A DNA stretch of 8,518 nt from Cellulomonas sp. Lineage in GTDB: Bacteria > Actinomycetota > Actinomycetes > Actinomycetales > Cellulomonadaceae. Of the stretch, positions 1 to 6,208 are shown piece after piece. Made by a program: the position numbers and the translations under genes. The notes beneath the pieces are model-generated. The model did not search any database. It saw only the letters and a program-made list of their open reading frames with translations, and was not told the DNA's origin. The stretch covers positions 1-8,518 of the forward strand of contig DAIDJQ010000208.1 of the NCBI GenBank assembly GCA_027451305.1. The letters are read 5' to 3'. The first letter of the stretch is position 1; the number at the start of each line of letters is the position of its first letter.

Positions 1-618
1 TCAGTCCTTGGTGTGGAACCGCTGCTGGGCGACGTGCAGGCCCTCGATCACCACGGCCTCGACGGCGTCGGCCGCGCGGTCCACCAGCCACGGCACGTCG
101 GCGCGCTCGGTGCTGCCGAAGTCGTGCAGCACGTAGTCGGCGGGGTCCATCCGGCCCGGCGGCCGGCCGATGCCGACCCTGACCCGGACGTAGTCCTTGG
201 TGCCGAGCGCGCGGGTGGTGTCCCGCAGACCGTTGTGACCACCCTCTCCGCCGCCGCGCTTGACGCGGACGTCGGCGAACGGGATGTCGAGCTCGTCGTG
301 CACCAGCACGGTGCGCTCGGGCGGGACGCCGTAGTAGCGGGCCAGCGCCGCGACGGGTCCCCCGGACTCGTTCATGTAGGTGGTGGGCCGGGCCAGCACC
401 ACCCGAGGCCCGGGCGCTCCCCCGGGCAGCACGCCGAGGCGCGCCTCGGCCACGGTCGCCTGCGGCCGTCGACCGGGCAGGCCGCCTGGACGGCCGAGGG
501 TGCTGCCGGTGCGGCGGGCGAGCTCGTCCACCACCATGGCGCCGAGGTTGTGACGGTTGGCGGCGTACTGCGCACCCGGGTTGCCCAGGCCGACGACGAG
601 CCACGGGGCGTCGGTCAT
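1..618 (-). CDS. pth: Peptidyl-tRNA hydrolase (Pth), complete
   Basis: This 205-residue cytosolic enzyme hydrolyses the ester bond of peptidyl-tRNAs that fall off ribosomes, recycling tRNA. The bacterial Pth signature residues are present. Asn13 lies in GLGNPG, catalytic His23 in NRHN, Asn83 in TYMNESG, Asp108 in LVHDELD, and Asn129 in GGHNGL; these match E. coli Asn10, His20, Asn68, Asp93 and Asn114. The ATG at 618 is chosen because AGGAGGGTGG lies just upstream and the fold begins directly after it (WLVVGLGNPG). An in-frame GTG at 675 would add 19 unconserved residues. The stop codon occupies bases 3-1, so the gene is complete. It lies 111 bases after rplY on the same strand, a common pairing, and is probably cotranscribed with it. 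Confidence 0.97.
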   Translation of the reverse strand: MTDAPWLVVGLGNPGAQYAANRHNLGAMVVDELARRTGSTLGRPGGLPGRRPQATVAEARLGVLPGGAPGPRVVLARPTTYMNESGGPVAALARYYGVPPERTVLVHDELDIPFADVRVKRGGGEGGHNGLRDTTRALGTKDYVRVRVGIGRPPGRMDPADYVLHDFGSTERADVPWLVDRAADAVEAVVIEGLHVAQQRFHTKD

Positions 619-708
619 CGGGCCACCCTCCTCTGCGCGGTGCTGCGGTGCGGTGACGTGGCACGCGCCCTGCACCAGGTCGGTGCCGGGCGCGCCACGG
701 ACGGGGTC

Positions 709-734
709 GGTCGGTCAGGACCGGGTCGGTCAGG
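709..734. repeat. 11-bp direct repeat at the rplY stop
   Basis: The sequence ggtcggtcagg occurs at 709-719 and again at 724-734, 15 bases apart. The second copy contains the rplY stop codon. This may be a small local duplication. The rest of the 111-base rplY-pth gap shows only a 5-bp hairpin (gcacc 672-676 with ggtgc 682-686) and no clear terminator. Confidence 0.4.
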
Positions 735-1353
735 CCTCCGCGGCGGCGGCGCTCGCGGCGGACTGCTTGCCGGCCAGCTCCGTGGCGGCCGTCTCCGCGG
801 CCAGGTCGTCGGCGGAGGCGCGCGGGACCGAGATGGTGAGCACGACGTGCTCCGCCTCCGTCAGCAGGGTGGAGCCCGCCGGCAGAGCGATGTCGCCGGC
901 GTGCACGATGGCGCCCTCCTCGAGGTCCTCGATGGACACCTCGATGCGGTCCGGCAGCGCGGTCGCGTCCGCCTCGAGCGAGAGGGTCTGCGTCTCCACC
1001 ACGTGGATGGTGCCGGGGGCGGACTCGCCGACGACGTGCACCGGGATGTCGACGGTGACCTTCTCGCCACGGCGCACGATGAGCAGGTCGACGTGCTCGA
1101 TGACCTGGCGCACGGGCTCGATCTGCACGTCCTTGGCCAGCGCGAGCGTCGTCTTGCCGTCGAGCTCGATCGCCAGCAGGGCGTTGCTGTGCTTGACGGC
1201 GAGCATCAGCTCATGACCCGGCAGCGCGACGTGCACCGGGGCCGTGCCGTGGCCGTACAGGACTGCCGGGATCTGCTGGGCACGGCGGAGGCGGCGCGCG
1301 GCGCCCTTGCCGAACTCGGTGCGGGCGGTGGCGACGAGCTTGGTCTCGGCCAT
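730..1353 (-). CDS. rplY: Ribosomal protein bL25, long CTC/TL5 form
   Basis: This 207-residue large-subunit protein binds 5S rRNA. The N-terminal L25 domain (about residues 1-93) contains KGAARRLRRAQQIPAVLYG and ends at VQIEPVRQVIEHVDLLIV. A second beta-rich domain (about 95-180) makes it the long CTC/TL5 type, about twice the size of the 94-residue E. coli protein. The tail (about 185-207) is Ala-rich and probably disordered. The ATG at 1353 has GAGGAG about 7 bases upstream. The gene sits between prs and pth on the same strand. It is preceded by its own likely promoter and by a leader with nested inverted repeats, so expression may be set at the RNA level. That regulation is inferred. Confidence 0.97.
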   Translation of the reverse strand: MAETKLVATARTEFGKGAARRLRRAQQIPAVLYGHGTAPVHVALPGHELMLAVKHSNALLAIELDGKTTLALAKDVQIEPVRQVIEHVDLLIVRRGEKVTVDIPVHVVGESAPGTIHVVETQTLSLEADATALPDRIEVSIEDLEEGAIVHAGDIALPAGSTLLTEAEHVVLTISVPRASADDLAAETAATELAGKQSAASAAAAEA

Positions 1354-1559
1354 GGTTGTCTCCTCAGGTCAGGGTCGCGGCCGCGCGGAGGCGACGGCGG
1401 ACGGTCGGTGCAGGCAGATCGGTGGGCCTCGACGCGGGGCGCTGGACGGGCACGCGGAGGCATCCGCACCCAGTCGATCACGGAGCCGGGACGCCCGTTC
1501 GAGGCCCACATCGCTGCGGGTCCCACGGCCGACCGTCCGACATCCCTCGCCGAGGCAAC
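1354..1559 (-). promoter_or_regulatory. Structured 5' leader of rplY (candidate RNA element)
   Basis: The untranslated stretch between the predicted rplY start site (about 1559) and its ATG holds nested complementary segments. P1 is 11 perfect pairs (1529-1539 with 1398-1408). P2, inside it, is 9 perfect pairs (1501-1509 with 1422-1430). P3, inside that, is 7 pairs plus one mismatch (1493-1500 with 1444-1451). P4 is a 5-bp hairpin with a 4-base loop (1463-1467 with 1454-1458). A further 5-bp hairpin (1391-1395 with 1374-1378) lies between P1 and the Shine-Dalgarno. All five can form together. No poly-U terminator is visible. I know L25 leaders only from gammaproteobacteria and do not recognise this fold. 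Autogenous control by L25 is a guess; a structured UTR with another role, or chance pairing in GC-rich DNA, are alternatives. Confidence 0.45.
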
Positions 1560-1564
1560 CCAAG

Positions 1565-1628
1565 GATCTTACCCGTCGGCGCGCCCGGCTCCCAACCCGG
1601 TGGCCCGGGCGCGCGACCGGGTGAGATC
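1565..1628 (-). terminator. Long imperfect hairpin after prs, terminator-like
   Basis: The core is a perfect 10-bp stem (1579-1588 with 1605-1614) around a 16-base loop. Beyond a short internal loop, an outer stem of 9 of 10 pairs joins 1565-1574 to 1619-1628. It begins 21 bases after the prs stop codon, where a terminator is expected. No T-run follows, which is common for GC-rich actinobacterial terminators. The rplY promoter lies inside the structure, so it may separate glmU-prs transcription from rplY-pth. Confidence 0.5.
1566..1595 (-). promoter_or_regulatory. Probable rplY promoter
   Basis: On the minus strand, TTGGGA (1595-1590) and TAAGAT (1571-1566) are separated by 18 bases, a reasonable sigma-70/HrdB-type promoter. 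The predicted start is near 1559, about 20 bases before the first long stem of the rplY leader. The elements lie inside the hairpin that follows prs. Confidence 0.45.
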
Positions 1629-1648
1629 AGGCGGTGGTCCGGCGCAGC

Positions 1649-2632
1649 TCAGGCCTGGCCGTCGAACAACGAGGTCACCGAGCCGTCGTCGAACACCTCG
1701 CGGATGGCGCGGGCCAGCAGCGGTGCGATGGACAGCACCGTCAGCTTGGGGAACTGGACCTCGTCGGCGATCGGCAGGGTGTCGGTGACGACGACCTCGC
1801 GGGCACCGCACGCCTCCAGCCGGGCGACGGCGGGGTCGGACAGCACGCCGTGGGTGGCCGCGACCAGCACGTCCTTGGCGCCGGCCTCGAGCACCACGCG
1901 CACGGCCTCGGAGATGGTGCCGGCGGTGTCGATCAGGTCGTCGACCAGCACGCAGCTGCGGCCCTCGACGTCACCGACCACACGGTTGGCCACCGCCTGG
2001 TTGGGCCGGCGGATGTCACGGGTCTTGTGCACGAAGGCCAGCGGCGCGCCACCGAGCTTGGCGGCCCACTGCTCGGCGACACGGATGCGTCCGGCGTCCG
2101 GCGAGACCACCGTGACGTTGGACAGGTCGACCCGCGTCCGGACGTACTCGACGAGGATCGGCATGGCCCACAGGTGGTCCACCGGCCCGTCGAAGAAGCC
2201 CTGGATCTGGGCGGCGTGCAGGTCGACGCTCATGATCCGGTCGGCGCCGGCCGTCTTGAACAGGTCGGCCATCAGCCGGGCCGAGATCGGCTCACGACCG
2301 CGGTGCTTCTTGTCCTGGCGGGCGTACCCGTAGAACGGCGAGACGACGGTGATCGTCTTGGCGGAGGCGCGCTTGAGTGCGTCCACCATGAGCAGCTGCT
2401 CCATGATCCAGGTGTTCACCGGGGAGCAGTGCGACTGCAGGACGAAGGCGTCGGCCCCGCGCACCGACTCGCCGAACCGGACGTAGATCTCGCCGTTGGC
2501 GAAGTCGTACGCGGTGGTCGGCACCAGCTCGACGCCGAGGTGACCGGCGACCTCCGTGGCCAGCTCGGGGTGTGCGCGGCCCGAGACGAGCACGAGTCGC
2601 TTCTCACCATCGGTGGTGATGATGCCGGTCAT
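1649..2632 (-). CDS. prs: Ribose-phosphate pyrophosphokinase (PRPP synthase, class I)
   Basis: This 327-residue cytosolic enzyme transfers pyrophosphate from ATP to ribose 5-phosphate. The product, PRPP, feeds purine, pyrimidine, NAD, histidine and tryptophan synthesis. Visible motifs are FANGE (44-48), RQDKK in the ATP site (105-109), the divalent-metal site SVDLH (135-139), the flexible catalytic loop KTRDIRRPN (203-211) and the PRPP-binding loop [11 protein letters not shown] (230-240). Length is normal for class I enzymes. The ATG at 2632-2630 overlaps the glmU stop by 4 bases (ATGA), which suggests translational coupling. Only a weak AAGGA lies about 12 bases upstream, inside glmU. A strong hairpin follows the stop. 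Confidence 0.98.
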   Translation of the reverse strand: MTGIITTDGEKRLVLVSGRAHPELATEVAGHLGVELVPTTAYDFANGEIYVRFGESVRGADAFVLQSHCSPVNTWIMEQLLMVDALKRASAKTITVVSPFYGYARQDKKHRGREPISARLMADLFKTAGADRIMSVDLHAAQIQGFFDGPVDHLWAMPILVEYVRTRVDLSNVTVVSPDAGRIRVAEQWAAKLGGAPLAFVHKTRDIRRPNQAVANRVVGDVEGRSCVLVDDLIDTAGTISEAVRVVLEAGAKDVLVAATHGVLSDPAVARLEACGAREVVVTDTLPIADEVQFPKLTVLSIAPLLARAIREVFDDGSVTSLFDGQA

Positions 2633-4161
2633 CGAGCGGTGTCCTTGTCCTCGGGTGCAGCAGCGGGGTCGGTGGCGGGGGCGTCGGGTGCGGTGGCCGG
2701 GGCGTCGGGCGGTGGCGCGGCGCGCAGGCCGCGGGCACGCGCGGCCGCGTGGGCGGCCGCCGAGTCGGGCCGGGTGCGCTGCACCCAGTTCTCCACGTTG
2801 CGCTGGCTGGTGGCGTTGACGGCGAGGGCGCCCGGGGGCACGTCGCGACGGACCACCGCGCCGGCACCGGTGAACGCGCCGTCGCCGATGGTCACGGGTG
2901 CCACCAGCATCGTGTCGGCGCCGATCTTCACGTAGGAGCCGATGGTCGTCCGGTGCTTCGTCGTACCGTCGTAGTTGGCCGTGACCGTGGCGGCACCGAT
3001 GTTGGTGTGCTCGCCGATCTCCGCGTCGCCGACGTAGGACAGGTGCGGCACCTTGGACCCGGTGCCGATCACGGCGTTCTTGGTCTCGACGAAGGCGCCG
3101 ATCTTGCCGTTCTCACCGAGCACCGTCCCGGGGCGCAGGTAGGAGAACGGGCCGACGGTGGCGCCCGCGGCGATCACAGCGAGCGAGCCGTGGGAGCGGA
3201 CGACGGCCGCGCCGGCGCCGACCTCGACGTCGGTCAGCGTGGTGTCCGGGCCGATGGTGGCGCCCGTGGCGACGGTGGTGGTTCCGAACAGCTGGGTGCC
3301 GGGGAGCAGCGTCACGTCCTGGGCGAGGTCCACGTCCACGTCCACCCAGGTGGTGGCCGGGTCGACGACCGTGACGCCCGCCCGCATCCAGTCCTCCAGC
3401 ACGCGCCGGTTCAGCTCGGCACGCAGGGCTGCGAGCTGGACGCGGTCGTTGACCCCCTCCACCGAGATGCTGTCGTCCGTGCGCAGGGCTCGGACGCGGC
3501 CGCCGTCGCCCCGGGCGATCGCCAGGACGTCCGTCAGGTACACCTCGCCGGCGGCGTTGTCCCGGTCGAGGCGCGCCAGCGCCGAGCGGAGGACGGTGGC
3601 GTCGAAGACGTAGGTGGAGGTGTTGATCTCGCGGATCTCGCGTTGCTCGTCGTCCGCGTCCTTGTCCTCGACGACGCCCGCGACGTCACCCGTGCCGGGC
3701 TCGCGCAGCACGCGACCGTAGCCGGAAGGGTCGGTCACCTCGGTGGTCAGCACCGTGACCGCGTCGCCGTCCGCGTGGTGGGCGAGCAGCAACTGCTGCA
3801 GCGTGCCCGGGTCCAGCAGGGGGACGTCGCCGGCCATCACGACGATCGGGCCGTCGACCTGCTGCACGGCGTCCAGCGCCGCGAGCGCCACCTGGACGGC
3901 TCGACCGGTGCCGGGGATCTCGTCCTGGTCGGCGACCAGCGCCTCCGGGTCCACCTGGCGCAGGTGCTCGACGACGGCGTCCCGGCCGTGCCGCACGACG
4001 ACGACCACCCGGTCCGGCTCGAGGGCACGGGCGGTGGTCATCGCGTGACCGAGCATGGAACGCCCCGCCAGCGTGTGCAGCACCTTGGGGACGGCCGAGC
4101 GCATCCGGGTGCCCTCCCCCGCGGCGAGGACGACGACTGCTGCGGGGCGGGGTATCGTCAC
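2629..4161 (-). CDS. glmU: Bifunctional GlmU: GlcN-1-P acetyltransferase / GlcNAc-1-P uridylyltransferase
   Basis: This 510-residue cytosolic enzyme makes UDP-GlcNAc for peptidoglycan. It acetylates GlcN-1-P with acetyl-CoA and then uridylylates the product. The N-terminal pyrophosphorylase domain shows LAAGEGTRM (12-20), Lys26, the GTGRA substrate loop (84-88) and metal ligand Asp112 in AGDVPL. The C-terminal left-handed beta-helix shows [20 protein letters not shown], the probable catalytic base His373 ([14 protein letters not shown]) and [10 protein letters not shown]. The tail (about 474-510) is Ala/Pro-rich with a repeated PDAPAT unit, longer than in E. coli (456 aa). The GTG at 4161 is chosen because GAGGAG lies 10 bases upstream and homology begins at once. 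An ATG at 4275 would add 38 Arg-rich residues and swallow the likely promoter. The stop overlaps prs. Confidence 0.97.
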   Translation of the reverse strand: MTIPRPAAVVVLAAGEGTRMRSAVPKVLHTLAGRSMLGHAMTTARALEPDRVVVVVRHGRDAVVEHLRQVDPEALVADQDEIPGTGRAVQVALAALDAVQQVDGPIVVMAGDVPLLDPGTLQQLLLAHHADGDAVTVLTTEVTDPSGYGRVLREPGTGDVAGVVEDKDADDEQREIREINTSTYVFDATVLRSALARLDRDNAAGEVYLTDVLAIARGDGGRVRALRTDDSISVEGVNDRVQLAALRAELNRRVLEDWMRAGVTVVDPATTWVDVDVDLAQDVTLLPGTQLFGTTTVATGATIGPDTTLTDVEVGAGAAVVRSHGSLAVIAAGATVGPFSYLRPGTVLGENGKIGAFVETKNAVIGTGSKVPHLSYVGDAEIGEHTNIGAATVTANYDGTTKHRTTIGSYVKIGADTMLVAPVTIGDGAFTGAGAVVRRDVPPGALAVNATSQRNVENWVQRTRPDSAAAHAAARARGLRAAPPPDAPATAPDAPATDPAAAPEDKDTAR

Positions 4162-4229
4162 CTTCAGGGTGCTCCTCGCGGGGTTCTGCCCGGATCGACT
4201 TGTTCCGGACCGGCTTGACCGTGCATGCG

Positions 4230-4235
4230 ATCTTA
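4230..4235 (-). promoter_or_regulatory. Possible glmU -10 element
   Basis: TAAGAT on the minus strand is identical to the -10 proposed for rplY. It would place the start near 4223 and give a leader of about 62 bases before the GTG. No good -35 is visible at the right distance; that zone is occupied by a palindrome at 4251-4272. The call rests on one hexamer. Confidence 0.3.
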
Positions 4236-4250
4236 CCGCCGCGGCACGGC

Positions 4251-4272
4251 GCACCGGTCCGCGTGCCGGTGC
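4251..4272. promoter_or_regulatory. Palindrome over the glmU -35 zone
   Basis: The arms gcaccgg (4251-4257) and ccggtgc (4266-4272) are perfectly complementary, and the inner bases give 9 of 11 symmetric positions over 22 bp. The position at the expected -35 of the glmU promoter fits an operator. The arms are very GC-rich, so chance or a hairpin cannot be excluded. Confidence 0.25.
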
Positions 4273-4337
4273 CACGGAGGGAGCCGGCCGAGATCGACGG
4301 CGCGGTCACCGCTCGTCAGCGGACCGCCGACCCCGAC

Positions 4338-4366
4338 TTGTGAGAACAGTTCTCAGGTTGTATGTT
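4338..4366 (+). promoter_or_regulatory. Probable znuA promoter
   Basis: TTGTGA (4338-4343) and TATGTT (4361-4366) are separated by 17 bases, a near-consensus sigma-70 layout in an unusually AT-rich patch. The predicted start is near 4373, giving a 28-base leader before the znuA ATG. One palindrome fills the spacer and another covers the start site, so the promoter is probably repressible. Confidence 0.6.
4341..4355. promoter_or_regulatory. 7-1-7 palindrome, possible second Zur/Fur-family box
   Basis: TGAGAACAGTTCTCA is a perfect 7-1-7 inverted repeat, the geometry of Fur-family operators. It resembles the TGAAAATnATTTTCA type except at two symmetric positions. It lies between the -35 and -10 of the znuA promoter, 28 bp centre to centre from the next box. 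Confidence 0.5.
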
Positions 4367-4386
4367 AACGACAATCGTTTTCGTTA
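4366..4386. promoter_or_regulatory. Probable Zur box at the znuA start site
   Basis: This imperfect 21-bp palindrome is centred on 4376. The core CGACAATCGTTTTCG (4369-4383) fits the actinobacterial Zur pattern of a TGAAAAT-like half, one base, and its complement. The outer bases TAACGA and TCGTTA are perfectly symmetric. It abuts the -10 and covers the predicted start site of a zinc-type uptake operon, so zinc-loaded Zur would block transcription. The identity of the regulator is inferred from context. Confidence 0.65.
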
Positions 4387-4400
4387 GATCGGACCTGCCG

Positions 4401-5336
4401 ATGTCCCGAGTCGCCCGCACGGCCCTGCTGTCGACCGCGGTGCTCGCCGTCCTGTCCACCGCCGCCTGCTCCGGGTCCGCCGCGGCGAGCGCCGGGGCGA
4501 GCCCCTCCGGCGGGAGCGCGAGCGCCCTGTCGGTGGTCGCCTCCACGAACGTCTGGGGTGACATCGCCGCGGCGATCGGCGGCGACCGGGTCCGGGTGAC
4601 GTCGGTCATCTCCAACCCGTCGGCCGACCCGCACTCGTACGAGGCCAGCGCCCGCACCCGCCTGGCGGTGGCCGACGCGCGCCTGATCATCGAGAACGGC
4701 GGGGGGTACGACGACTTCATGTCCCAGCTGGTGGCGGCCACCCGCTCGACCGCACCGGTGATCGTCGCGGTGGACGCCTCCGGTGCTGCGGCCGCCGCGA
4801 AGGCCTCGGGTGCACAGCTGAACGAGCACGTGTGGTACGACCTGCCGGGCGTGGCGAAGGTCGCCGACCAGATCACAGCCGCTCTGACGGCGGCCGACCC
4901 CGGCGACGCGACGACGTTCCGGACGAACGCGGCGCGCTTCCAGACGGGCCTGCAGGCGCTGATCGCCCAGGAGGCCACGGACCGGGCATCGGTCCAGGGC
5001 GCCGGCGTCGCGATCACCGAGCCGGTCCCGCTGTACCTGCTGGACGCACTGGGCGCGGTGAACAAGACACCAGCGGCGTTCTCCAAGGCGGTCGAGGACG
5101 GGACCGACGCGCCCGCCCAGGTGCTGCAGCAGACCGAGGACCTCTTCACGAGCGGCGCGGTGAAGGCACTCGTCTACAACGAGCAGACCACGGGCACGCA
5201 GACCGAGCTGCTGCTGCACCTGGCGCAGACCCACCACGTGGCCGTGGTACCCGTGACGGAGACGCTGCCGGCGGGCACGACCTACCTGACGTGGATGGGT
5301 GACAACCTCGCCGCCGTCCGGAAGGCGCTCTCATGA
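4401..5336 (+). CDS. znuA: Metal (Zn/Mn) ABC transporter substrate-binding lipoprotein
   Basis: This 311-residue lipoprotein captures a divalent metal outside the membrane and passes it to the permease. The first 22 residues form a lipoprotein signal peptide with Arg3/Arg6, a hydrophobic core and the lipobox STAAC, giving lipidated Cys23. A Ser/Ala/Gly linker (24-42) follows, then the cluster A-I (ZnuA/TroA) fold. Likely ligands are His78 (ADPHSYE), His143 (NEHVWYDLP) and Glu207 (ITEPVP), perhaps with Glu261 (YNEQ). Classical ZnuA has a third His where Glu207 is and often a His-rich loop, which is absent here. The ATG at 4401 is preferred because an upstream ATG at 4362 lies inside the -10 hexamer. 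Its Shine-Dalgarno is weak. It overlaps znuC by 4 bases. Confidence 0.92.
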   Translation: MSRVARTALLSTAVLAVLSTAACSGSAAASAGASPSGGSASALSVVASTNVWGDIAAAIGGDRVRVTSVISNPSADPHSYEASARTRLAVADARLIIENGGGYDDFMSQLVAATRSTAPVIVAVDASGAAAAAKASGAQLNEHVWYDLPGVAKVADQITAALTAADPGDATTFRTNAARFQTGLQALIAQEATDRASVQGAGVAITEPVPLYLLDALGAVNKTPAAFSKAVEDGTDAPAQVLQQTEDLFTSGAVKALVYNEQTTGTQTELLLHLAQTHHVAVVPVTETLPAGTTYLTWMGDNLAAVRKALS

Positions 5337-6208
5337 GCGCCCCGACGAGCGTCCCGTCGCCCCGGGCACCGCAGACGACGGTCGATCGGGCACCAGCCGT
5401 GCTCAGTGCGCGTGGTGCGACCGCTGCGTTCGGGGAGCGGGTGCTGTGGCGGGACGTGGACCTCGAGCTCGCGGCGGGCGAGTTCCTCGCCGTGCTCGGA
5501 CCCAACGGGGCCGGCAAGTCGACGCTGCTCAAGGCGATCCTCGGGCAGCAGCCGCTGTCGGCCGGCCAGCTGCTCGTCGGCGGCCGCCCGGTCGGACGCG
5601 GGAACCCGGCGGTCGGGTACGTCCCGCAGCAGAAGTCGCTGGACGCGGCGGGACCGCTACGGGCCCGGGACCTGGTGGCGATGGGTCTGGACGGCAACCG
5701 GTGGTGGCTGCACCGGCGCAGCGCCGAGGAGCGACGCCGCATCGCCGGCGCTCTCGAGGCGGTCGGGGCGAGCGCCTACGCCGACGCACCCCTCGGTCTG
5801 CTGTCCGGCGGTGAGCAGCAGCGGGTCAGGATCGCCCAGTCGCTGGTCGCGGACCCGCAGCTGCTGCTCGCCGACGAGCCGCTGCTCTCGCTCGACCTGG
5901 GTCACCAGCAGGCGGTCAGCGCGATGATCGACCGGCGGCGCCGGGAGCACGGGACGGCGGTGGTCTTCGTCACCCACGAGATCAACCCGATCCTCGACCT
6001 TGTCGACCGGGTGCTCTACATCGTCGACGGCCGGCACCGCATCGGGACGCCCGCCGAGGTGATGACGGCGCAGAACCTGAGCGAGCTGTACCGCACCCGG
6101 GTGGACGTGCTGGAGGTCGACGGCCGCCTCATCGTGGTCGGCGTGCCCGACCACCCTGCGGGCCCCAGCGCGCACCACCTGTCGAACCGAGCCGCGGAGG
6201 TGGCGTGA
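5333..6208 (+). CDS. znuC: Metal ABC transporter ATP-binding protein
   Basis: This 291-residue peripheral ATPase drives metal import through the ZnuB permease. All ABC motifs are intact: Walker A GPNGAGKST (56-64), the Q-loop in VPQQKS (98-102), signature LSGGEQQ (157-163), Walker B LLLADEP with Asp181 and catalytic Glu182, the D-loop SLD, and the switch His215 in VTHE. A Pro/Ala/Thr-rich stretch of about 22 residues precedes the domain. A tail of about 40 residues is rich in Gly, Pro and His (DHPAGPSAHH). The ATG overlaps the znuA stop (ATGA), with GGAAGG upstream, so translation is probably coupled. Membership of the ZnuC/MntB group rests on the flanking genes. Confidence 0.93.
   Translation: MSAPTSVPSPRAPQTTVDRAPAVLSARGATAAFGERVLWRDVDLELAAGEFLAVLGPNGAGKSTLLKAILGQQPLSAGQLLVGGRPVGRGNPAVGYVPQQKSLDAAGPLRARDLVAMGLDGNRWWLHRRSAEERRRIAGALEAVGASAYADAPLGLLSGGEQQRVRIAQSLVADPQLLLADEPLLSLDLGHQQAVSAMIDRRRREHGTAVVFVTHEINPILDLVDRVLYIVDGRHRIGTPAEVMTAQNLSELYRTRVDVLEVDGRLIVVGVPDHPAGPSAHHLSNRAAEVA

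Noticed and set aside
619..675. Upstream GTG as the pth start
   Set aside because: The extra 19 residues are unlike Pth N-termini, and the strong AGGAGGG lies before the ATG at 618.
1478..1543. 21-codon frame in the rplY leader (starts MSDGRPW), possible attenuation peptide
   Set aside because: The purine-rich GAGGG abuts the ATG, too close to serve as a Shine-Dalgarno. There is no run of regulatory codons and no terminator/antiterminator pair follows.
13..1788. 591-codon open frame on the plus strand across pth and rplY
   Set aside because: It lies antisense to two clear genes and crosses non-coding gaps. It is a high-GC shadow with low-complexity Arg/Gly/Val sequence.
2749..4218. 489-codon plus-strand frame antisense to glmU
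   Set aside because: It mirrors the codon structure of glmU and has no recognisable domain, only low-complexity Asp/Gly/Val/Arg runs.
4162..4275. Upstream ATG as the glmU start
   Set aside because: It adds 38 Arg-rich residues not typical of GlmU and overlaps the likely promoter; a good GAGGAG precedes the GTG at 4161.
4362..4400. ATG 39 bases upstream as the znuA start
   Set aside because: It lies inside the predicted -10 hexamer and would put charged residues before a normal lipoprotein signal peptide.
4365..5237. 290-codon minus-strand frame antisense to znuA
   Set aside because: This is an antisense shadow of a clear lipoprotein gene, with no domain and no ribosome-binding site.
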